From DATKQI01 sp035532755 (GTDB taxonomy: Bacteria; Pseudomonadota; Alphaproteobacteria; Acetobacterales; Acetobacteraceae): a stretch of DNA of 24,021 nt. Below the pieces are notes generated by a model that saw nothing but the letters and a program-made list of their open reading frames with translations, was not told the origin of the DNA and did no database searches. Location: positions 1 to 24,021 of the forward strand of contig DATKQI010000275.1 in NCBI GenBank assembly GCA_035532755.1, read 5' to 3'. The number at the start of each line of letters is the position of its first letter. The first letter of the stretch is position 1. The position numbers were made by a program, and so were the translations under genes. This document shows, in pieces, positions 1 to 6,004 of the stretch.

Positions 1-2
1 AG

Positions 3-566
3 AGGTTCGACCTTTGCGTCACCTCCGTGCTGACCCGCGCGATCCGCACCGCCTGGATCGTGCTGGACCAGATGGAGCTGATGTGGCTGCCCGTGGCGGT
101 GGACTGGCGATTGAACGAGCGGCATTACGGCGCACTGCAAGGGCTGAACAAGGCGGAGACAGCCCGGCAGGCGGGGGCCGAGCAGGTGCGGCGCTGGCGG
201 CGCAGCTTCGATGCACGGCCGCCCGCGCTCTCCCCCGACGATCCGCGCCATCCCGCGCGCGACCCACGCTATGCCGGCATCGACCCGCAGCACCTGCCCG
301 CCACCGAAAGCCTGCGGGATACCGCGGCACGGGTGATGCCGGTCTGGTCCGAAACGATCGCCCCGCGGATCGCGGCCGGGGCCAACGTGCTGGTGGTGGC
401 GCATGGCAACAGCCTGCGCGCGCTGGTGAAGCACCTCGACGGCATTTCGGATGCGGATATCGCCGCCGTGGAGATCGCGACCGGCGTGCCGATCACCTAC
501 GATTTCGACACATCCCTGCGCCCGACGCGGCGGCATGCGGAAGCAGGTATCATTCCAACCGGCTGA
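3..566 (+). CDS. gpmA: 2,3-bisphosphoglycerate-dependent phosphoglycerate mutase, C-terminal part
   Basis: This is the last 187 codons of a gene that begins before the window. The enzyme interconverts 3- and 2-phosphoglycerate in cytosolic glycolysis and gluconeogenesis. The fragment opens in mid-domain with a reading typical of GpmA (TSVLTRAIRTAWIVLDQM), followed by WRLNERHYGALQGLNK and, near the end, VVAHGNSLRALVKHLDG. The His of that last motif (codon 402-404) is the second catalytic histidine of the family. The phosphohistidine RHG motif would lie upstream and is not visible. Its stop lies inside the 3' end of the convergent gluconokinase gene (17 bp overlap), so no terminator fits between them. 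The family call is secure. The full length and start cannot be seen. Confidence 0.93.
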   Translation, partial: RFDLCVTSVLTRAIRTAWIVLDQMELMWLPVAVDWRLNERHYGALQGLNKAETARQAGAEQVRRWRRSFDARPPALSPDDPRHPARDPRYAGIDPQHLPATESLRDTAARVMPVWSETIAPRIAAGANVLVVAHGNSLRALVKHLDGISDADIAAVEIATGVPITYDFDTSLRPTRRHAEAGIIPTG

Positions 567-1050
567 TGATCTCCGCCACGATCTCCTCCGGCGTGCCCGC
601 GACCGACACGATGAGCGGCTGTTCGTCGGCTTGCGGTTCCTCCAGCGTGGCAAACTGGCTGTCGAGCAGGCTGGCCGGCATGAAGTGCCCGCGCCGCGCT
701 TCCATCCGCTGCCGGATCAGCTCCTGGCTGCCCTGAAGATAGACCAGACGCACACCGGGCCGGCCGCCGATCACGATGTCTCGGTAGCTGCGCTTCAGCA
801 CCGAACAGCTCAGCACGCCCGGCGTGCCGGCCTGCAGCCAGCCATCGACCACCTCGGCCATGCGGTGCAGCCAGGGCAGGCGGTCGGCATCGTTCAGCGG
901 CATGCCCTGCTTCATCTTGGCGATGTTGGCCGGCGGATGCAGCGCATCCCCCTCCTGGAACATCCAGCCAAGCGTGCGGGCGAGCGGCACCGCGATGGTG
1001 GTCTTGCCGGACCCCGACACGCCCATGACCACAGCGACCATCGCCTTCAT
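550..1050 (-). CDS. gntK: Gluconokinase
   Basis: This 166-residue cytosolic kinase phosphorylates gluconate to 6-phosphogluconate, the substrate of the gnd product in the same operon. A P-loop lies at residues 10-18 (GVSGSGKTT), followed by GDALHPPANIAKMKQGMPLNDADRLPWL, which is characteristic of the GntK/IdnK family. The length is normal for a single-domain gluconokinase. The start at 1050 overlaps the rpiA stop in an ATGA, with a G-rich stretch (GGGGGA) just upstream. A second ATG three codons in is less likely because it would break this coupling. It is the last gene of the minus-strand pentose phosphate operon. In acetic acid bacteria gluconate is produced in the periplasm by sugar oxidation and taken up, which suits its place here (inference). 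Confidence 0.94.
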   Translation of the reverse strand: MKAMVAVVMGVSGSGKTTIAVPLARTLGWMFQEGDALHPPANIAKMKQGMPLNDADRLPWLHRMAEVVDGWLQAGTPGVLSCSVLKRSYRDIVIGGRPGVRLVYLQGSQELIRQRMEARRGHFMPASLLDSQFATLEEPQADEQPLIVSVAGTPEEIVAEIISRLE

Positions 1051-1766
1051 GCCATCCCCCGCTGCCGTGCCGGACGCATCACGCTCACGCTTCCGTCCGG
1101 TGCGCCGATGATCGCCTGTTCCGCCATCTCCAGGAACAGCCCGGTCTCCATCACCCCGGCGATCGCGCGCAGGCCGCGGTTCAGCGTGTGCGGATCGCGG
1201 ATCGGGCCGAAGCCGGCGCAATCGTAGATGAGATGGCCGCTGTCCGTGACGAAGGGATTATCGTTCCGACGCCGCAGGATGGGGGCGCCGCCCAGCGCGG
1301 CGAGCCGGCGCGCCACCGCCTCGTGACCGAAGCGGACGACCTCCACCGGCAGCGGCGCGCCCGAACCCAGAATGTCCACGGGTTTGGAGGTGTCGGCGAT
1401 CACCACGAAGCGCCGTGCAGCCTGGGCGACGATCTTCTCGCGCAGCAGCGCACCCCCCAGACCCTTGATCAGCCGCAGGCTGCCGCGTTCCACCTCGTCG
1501 GCCCCGTCGATCGCGAGATCGAGTTCGGTGACAGCCGCGAAATCAGCCAGCGTAATGCCGACCTCGCGCGCCTGCGCTTCGGTTTCGGCGGAGGTGGCGA
1601 TGGCCTGGACAGACAGCCCCTCATCCCGCACGCGTCGGCCGAGCGCCTGCACGGCGTGACGGGCGGTGGAGCCGGTGCCGAGGCCGATGCGCATTCCTGT
1701 CTCGACCAGTGCCACCGCAGCCTGCGCGGCTGCCCGCTTGGCTGCCTCCACCGCGGAAGAACTCAT
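1047..1766 (-). CDS. rpiA: Ribose-5-phosphate isomerase A
   Basis: This 239-residue enzyme interconverts ribulose 5-phosphate and ribose 5-phosphate in the non-oxidative pentose phosphate pathway. Family motifs are in order: GLGTGSTA at residues 28-35 (phosphate loop), DGADEV at 87-92 and KGLGGALLREK at 101-111, where the catalytic acidic and lysine residues lie. A longer reading from 1808 exists. I chose 1766 (MSSSAVEAAK) because its ATG overlaps the pgl stop in an ATGA and the protein then has the usual RpiA length. Its own stop overlaps the gntK start in the same way. Rpe, the enzyme that would complete the pathway, is not in the window. Confidence 0.95.
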   Translation of the reverse strand: MSSSAVEAAKRAAAQAAVALVETGMRIGLGTGSTARHAVQALGRRVRDEGLSVQAIATSAETEAQAREVGITLADFAAVTELDLAIDGADEVERGSLRLIKGLGGALLREKIVAQAARRFVVIADTSKPVDILGSGAPLPVEVVRFGHEAVARRLAALGGAPILRRRNDNPFVTDSGHLIYDCAGFGPIRDPHTLNRGLRAIAGVMETGLFLEMAEQAIIGAPDGSVSVMRPARQRGMA

Positions 1767-2497
1767 TCCCCCGCCCAGCGCCCTGCGGCGGCGCGATCGG
1801 CAAACCACAGCACCTCGCCCGCCGGCCGGATGCGCGCGGCCGGCAACGTGGCATCGCCGGAGAGGATGCGGTCCAGGATGGCGCGCTTGCCTTCGCCTTG
1901 CAGCAGGAACACGACGAAGCGGCTGCTTTCCAGCGCCGGGTAGGTCAGCGTGATCCGCACCTCCGGCCGGCCCTGCGACACCGCCGCCACCAGATGCGCC
2001 CGTTCATCCAGCACGGGCTGGCCGGGCAGCAGGGAAGCGGTATGCCCGTCGTCGCCCACGCCCAGGAAAGTCACGTCGAACAGCGGGCGTGCTTGTCCGG
2101 GTTCCGAGCCATGGAAGGTGCGCAGCAGACGTTCGTATTCCGCTGCCGCCGCGTCCGGCGCAAGGCCCGTGGTGGGGATGGTGTGGATGTTCGCTTCCGG
2201 CACCGGAACCTTCGCGAACATGGCCTGCCTTGCCATATGCGCATTGCTGTCAGGATCATCCGGAGGGACGAAGCGTTCGTCGCCGAAAAAGAAATGCGTG
2301 GTCGCCCAGGGAAAGCGCCCGGCCAGCGGCGGTGAAGCGAGGTCCTGATAGAGCCGCTTCGGTGTGGACCCGCCGGACAGGCACAGCGTGAAGGGTGCGA
2401 CGGCCTCGGCCGCACGGGCGCACAGCCAATCTGCCGCGCCATGTGCCAGCGCCTCCGGCGTGCCGAAAACCCGCAGCGTGCCGAAAGCGGGCTTCAT
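1763..2497 (-). CDS. pgl: 6-phosphogluconolactonase (DevB/NagB-like type)
   Basis: This 244-residue enzyme hydrolyses 6-phosphoglucono-1,5-lactone, the product of glucose-6-phosphate dehydrogenase, to 6-phosphogluconate. It belongs to the glucosamine-6-phosphate isomerase-like fold, shown by LSGGSTPKRLY at residues 40-50, FFFGDERFVPPDDPDSN at 69-85 and GVGDDGHTASLLPG at 146-159, all typical of the Pgl branch. The start overlaps the stop of the upstream HAD phosphatase gene (ATGA) and its stop overlaps the rpiA start (ATGA). It has no clear ribosome binding site of its own, which fits translation by coupling. Placement two genes after zwf puts consecutive pathway steps together. Confidence 0.95.
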   Translation of the reverse strand: MKPAFGTLRVFGTPEALAHGAADWLCARAAEAVAPFTLCLSGGSTPKRLYQDLASPPLAGRFPWATTHFFFGDERFVPPDDPDSNAHMARQAMFAKVPVPEANIHTIPTTGLAPDAAAAEYERLLRTFHGSEPGQARPLFDVTFLGVGDDGHTASLLPGQPVLDERAHLVAAVSQGRPEVRITLTYPALESSRFVVFLLQGEGKRAILDRILSGDATLPAARIRPAGEVLWFADRAAAGRWAGE

Positions 2498-3327
2498 GCG
2501 CGCTTTCGGCCGGCTTGCGCGGCGAGCAGGCTGCGGACTGCCTGCGCGAAACCCTCCTGCTCATTGCTGGCGACGGTCGCGTTCGCCGCCGCCTTCACCT
2601 CGTCATCCGCATTGCCCATGGCGAAGGAGAAGCCGCTGCGGCGGAACATCAGCACATCATTCGGCATGTCCCCGATCGTGGCGATCTGCCCGCGCGGAAT
2701 ATCCAGCAGCTTCGACAGCCGGTCCACCACCGCACCCTTGTTCGCCTGCGGATGCGTCACGTCCAGATAATAGGGCTGGGACCGCGCGGCACTTGCCTGC
2801 GCGCCCAATGCCGCCTGCATGTCCCGTTCGCAGGCGGCGACGCGGGCGTGATCGTCTGACACGCCGACGATCTTCACCGCCTGGGTGAACTGTGCATCGG
2901 TGAACGAGCCGACGACATGCGGCTCGAACTTCACCGTCCATGCCTCGCGCGCCACGTGCGGGGCTTCGGGTGCCGTCACCAGCCAGTCGTCCACCGTGTA
3001 CAGCCAGCCATCCAGCCCGTGATCGGCGATCACCGCCAGCGCCTGCTTCGCAACTTTGGGGTCCAGCACATGGCTGTCGATCACCGACAGGTCCGGGTTG
3101 ACGAACACGCCGCCGTTGAATCCGGCGATGGCGCCGGTGAGCGCCAGCGGCGCGACCAGCATCTGCATTCCGCGCGGTGGCCTGCCGCTGGTCAGCGCAA
3201 GCGTGACGCCCTGCGCGCGCAATTCACCCGCGGCCGCGATGGCCGCCTCGGTCAGCACCTTCTCCTGCGTCACCAGCGTGCCATCGACATCGGCCAGCAG
3301 CAGGCGGATATCCGCCGGAGGGTTCAT
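2494..3327 (-). CDS. Cof-type HAD-IIB family phosphatase
   Basis: This 277-residue soluble protein is a haloacid dehalogenase-superfamily hydrolase with a C2-type cap. Motif I is DVDGT at residues 13-17 (nucleophile and acid Asp), motif II is TSGRP at 46-50, motif III is the NKG lysine near 197, and motif IV is GDMPND at 219-224. The family signature AMGNA follows at 236-240. It is fused by ATGA overlaps to zwf upstream and pgl downstream, so it is made in step with the oxidative pentose phosphate enzymes. Such enzymes usually remove phosphate from sugar phosphates or related metabolites. The substrate here is unknown. Clearing a side product or overflow sugar phosphate of the pathway is my inference from position only. 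Confidence 0.88.
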   Translation of the reverse strand: MNPPADIRLLLADVDGTLVTQEKVLTEAAIAAAGELRAQGVTLALTSGRPPRGMQMLVAPLALTGAIAGFNGGVFVNPDLSVIDSHVLDPKVAKQALAVIADHGLDGWLYTVDDWLVTAPEAPHVAREAWTVKFEPHVVGSFTDAQFTQAVKIVGVSDDHARVAACERDMQAALGAQASAARSQPYYLDVTHPQANKGAVVDRLSKLLDIPRGQIATIGDMPNDVLMFRRSGFSFAMGNADDEVKAAANATVASNEQEGFAQAVRSLLAAQAGRKRA

Positions 3328-4961
3328 GGCTTTTGCGGCTCCCGCGGGGTGGCGCCAGGCGGGGGCACCGGGCGCCAGGCGCGATTGCCGTCACGCGCCA
3401 GCAGATCATCCGCCGCTTTCGGGCCGGCACTGCCCGCCTTGTAATTCGGAAACCCCTTGGCGGGCTTCGCCCAGGCATCCAGCACGGGCTGCACCACCCG
3501 CCAGGTCTGCTCCACCATGTCACCGCGCTGGAACAGCGTGGCATCGCCGATCATCACATCATACAGCAGCGTTTCGTACCCCACGTTCGGTTCTCGCGGG
3601 AACCAGTCCTTGTAAGCGAAATCCATCTTTACCGCGGCGAGATCCATCATCGGCCCCGGCCGCTTCACCTCGAACTGAAGGGAGATGCCTTCGTCCGGCT
3701 GCACGCGAATGACGAGCCAGTTGGGCGGCAGCGTGTCGATCGGCGTATCCTCGAAGGCAGCCATCGGCGCCTGCTTGAAGCGGATCGCGATCTCGGTCAT
3801 CCGCGCAGGCATGTATTTGCCGGTGCGGATGTAGAACGGCACCCCCGCCCAGCGCCAGTTGTCGATTTCGAGCTTCAAAGCGACATAGGTTTCGGTGTTC
3901 GAATCCGCCGCCACATCCGGCTCGCTGCGATAGGCCTGGGCCTTCTTGCCCAGCACGGTGCCGGCGGCGTACTGGCCTCGGACGGCATTTTCCGGCGGCA
4001 CCGCCGGCATCGCGGCGAACACCTCGGCCTTCTTGCTGCGGATGGCGGCATCGTCGAACCGGGCGGGCGGCTCCATCGCCACCATCGACAGCAGCGTGAA
4101 CACGTGGTTGGGCACCATGTCGCGCAACGCGCCGGTGACTTCGTAGAACTTGCCGCGCTTTTCCACACCGACCGTCTCGGCCACCGTGATCTGCACATGG
4201 TCGATGCGGTCCCGGTTCCAGATCGGCTCGAACAACCCGTTGGCGAAGCGGAACGCCATGATGTTCTGCACCGTTTCCTTGCCCAGGAAATGATCGATGC
4301 GGAAGATCTGGTCCTCGTGCAGCGTGCGCCGGATGCGGGTGTTCAGTGCCCGCGCGGAAGCAAGATCGTGGCCGAACGGCTTCTCGATCACGACCCGCCG
4401 CCAGAATTGCGGCTTGCCGTCCTTGTCCTCATTCTGCGCGGTCAGCTTCGCGGCACCCAGCCCGTCCACCACCGGGCCGAAGAAACGATCCGCCACGGCG
4501 AGGTAGAACAACGCATTGTCGCCCGTGCCCTGCGCCTTTCCCGCCTTGGCCAGCGCGTCCGTGATCTTCTTGTAGAGGTCCGGCTTGGTGAGATCGCCTT
4601 GCACATAGCTCATCCGTGCGGCGAGCTTCTTGAACGCCGCCTCGTCGATCGAATCGACATTGAACTCGGACGAGGCGTTTCCCACAAAGCTTTCGAGCTG
4701 TGCGTGCAGGCCGTCGCACCAATCCTTCGCGGTGCCTTCCGCAAGGTCCACGCCGATCAGCGCGAATTTCTCGGGCAGCATGCCGGTGTGGCAAAGATTG
4801 TACAGCGCGGGGAAGACCAGCCGCTTCGTCAGGTCGCCGCGTGCGCCGAAGATCACCATCGTGCAGGGATCGGCAGGCTTCGGCTTCCGCCGAGGCGGGG
4901 CATCCATCACCGCACCCTTCGGCCGGCTGACAGCGGCGAGACCGGATGCCCGATCGTTCAT
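3324..4961 (-). CDS. zwf: Glucose-6-phosphate 1-dehydrogenase
   Basis: This 545-residue enzyme oxidises glucose 6-phosphate to 6-phosphogluconolactone, the entry to the oxidative pentose phosphate and Entner-Doudoroff routes. The nucleotide-binding motif GARGDLTKR is at residues 39-47, EKPFG at 193-197 and the substrate-binding RIDHFLGKE at 221-229, with the catalytic His in the last. At 545 residues it is longer than the roughly 490-510 common for the family. About 15-20 residues of the excess are a basic, probably flexible N-terminus. The start at 4961 has a GGAG about 7 nt upstream and lies 4 nt after the gnd stop. An internal ATG at residue 19 (MDAPPRRK) would give a more usual N-terminus and cannot be excluded. 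The stop overlaps the HAD phosphatase start (ATGA). Confidence 0.95.
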   Translation of the reverse strand: MNDRASGLAAVSRPKGAVMDAPPRRKPKPADPCTMVIFGARGDLTKRLVFPALYNLCHTGMLPEKFALIGVDLAEGTAKDWCDGLHAQLESFVGNASSEFNVDSIDEAAFKKLAARMSYVQGDLTKPDLYKKITDALAKAGKAQGTGDNALFYLAVADRFFGPVVDGLGAAKLTAQNEDKDGKPQFWRRVVIEKPFGHDLASARALNTRIRRTLHEDQIFRIDHFLGKETVQNIMAFRFANGLFEPIWNRDRIDHVQITVAETVGVEKRGKFYEVTGALRDMVPNHVFTLLSMVAMEPPARFDDAAIRSKKAEVFAAMPAVPPENAVRGQYAAGTVLGKKAQAYRSEPDVAADSNTETYVALKLEIDNWRWAGVPFYIRTGKYMPARMTEIAIRFKQAPMAAFEDTPIDTLPPNWLVIRVQPDEGISLQFEVKRPGPMMDLAAVKMDFAYKDWFPREPNVGYETLLYDVMIGDATLFQRGDMVEQTWRVVQPVLDAWAKPAKGFPNYKAGSAGPKAADDLLARDGNRAWRPVPPPGATPREPQKP

Positions 4962-4965
4962 CGCC

Positions 4966-5991
4966 CTACTCCGCCGCCGTTTTCTTCGCGTCAGCCGGAT
5001 GACCTTCGATGTGGCCGCCGAAGCCAAAGCGCATCGCCGAAAGCATTTTCTCGGCGTAGGAATGATCCTCGCGCGAGCGGAAGCGCACATACAGCGCCGC
5101 CGACAGCACATCGGCCGGCACCGCCTCCTCAAGCGCGGCCTGGATGGTCCAGCGGCCCTCGCCGGAATCCTCGACGAAGCCGGAAAAGTCCGACAGGGCT
5201 CCGTCCTTCGCCAGCGCCATCGCGGCGAGATCGAGCAGCCAGGACGAGACCACGCTGCCGCGCCGCCATACCTCCGCGATATCGGCCATCTTCAGGTCGA
5301 ACCGCTCATCCTCCGGCAATATCGTGGAGGATTTGTTGTGCAGGATGTCGAAGCCCTCCGCATAGGCCTGCATCATTCCGTATTCGATGCCGTTGTGCAC
5401 CATCTTCACGAAGTGCCCGGCCCCGGTCGGCCCGGCATGAATGTAGCCGCGTTCGGCCCGCGGATCATGCCCGGTGCGTCCCGGCGTGCGGGGGATGCTG
5501 CCGAGCCCCGGCGCGAGCGTATTGAAGATGGGATCGAGATGATCGACCGCCGCTTTCTCTCCGCCGATCATCATGCAATAGCCGCGCTCCAGCCCCCAGA
5601 CCCCGCCGGACGTGCCGACATCCACATAGCGGATGCCGTTCTTGGCCAGCCGCTTCGCGCGGCGGATATCATCCTTGTAGAAGCTGTTGCCACCATCGAT
5701 GATGATGTCGTCCTTGCGCATGATCCGGCCCAGGTGATCCACCGTATCCTCGGTGATCTTGCCGGCGGGCAGCATCACCCAGACGGCGCGCGGCCCGTCA
5801 CCCAGTGCTGCGACGACCTCCTCCAGCGTGGCCGCCGCCTTCGCGCCGTCTTTCGCGATCGTCTCCCGCGCTTTCGCGTTCGAATCGAACACCACGCAGC
5901 GATGCTCATCCCGCATCAGCCGCCGCGCGATGTTGCCGCCCATGCGGCCGAGCCCGACCACGCCGATCTGCATACCGCGTTTCCCCGCCAT
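4966..5991 (-). CDS. gnd: 6-phosphogluconate dehydrogenase, short decarboxylating type
   Basis: This 341-residue enzyme converts 6-phosphogluconate to ribulose 5-phosphate and CO2 with reduction of NAD(P). The dinucleotide motif GLGRMGGN is at residues 13-20. GTSGGVWGLERGYCMMIGG runs from 127, and the substrate and catalytic segment GPTGAGHFVKMVHNGIEYG follows at 187-205, with Lys196 and Asn200 in their usual places. The length matches the short GndA/YqeC-like class rather than the roughly 470-residue E. coli type. The second strand of the Rossmann fold ends in Asp36 (VVFDSN), a feature usually linked with NAD rather than NADP use (inference). The start at 5991 has GGGAGG about 8 nt upstream. 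A later ATG at 5973 is possible. Confidence 0.93.
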   Translation of the reverse strand: MAGKRGMQIGVVGLGRMGGNIARRLMRDEHRCVVFDSNAKARETIAKDGAKAAATLEEVVAALGDGPRAVWVMLPAGKITEDTVDHLGRIMRKDDIIIDGGNSFYKDDIRRAKRLAKNGIRYVDVGTSGGVWGLERGYCMMIGGEKAAVDHLDPIFNTLAPGLGSIPRTPGRTGHDPRAERGYIHAGPTGAGHFVKMVHNGIEYGMMQAYAEGFDILHNKSSTILPEDERFDLKMADIAEVWRRGSVVSSWLLDLAAMALAKDGALSDFSGFVEDSGEGRWTIQAALEEAVPADVLSAALYVRFRSREDHSYAEKMLSAMRFGFGGHIEGHPADAKKTAAE

Positions 5992-6004
5992 CGCCCGCCC
6001 TCCC

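Noticed and set aside
566..600. Possible bidirectional terminator between gpmA and gntK
   Set aside because: The two coding regions overlap, and no inverted repeat with a T run is visible at the junction.
3333..5525. Long plus-strand open frame (730 codons) opposite zwf and gnd
   Set aside because: It is a shadow of the two well supported minus-strand enzymes, has biased composition and shows no motif or ribosome site of its own.
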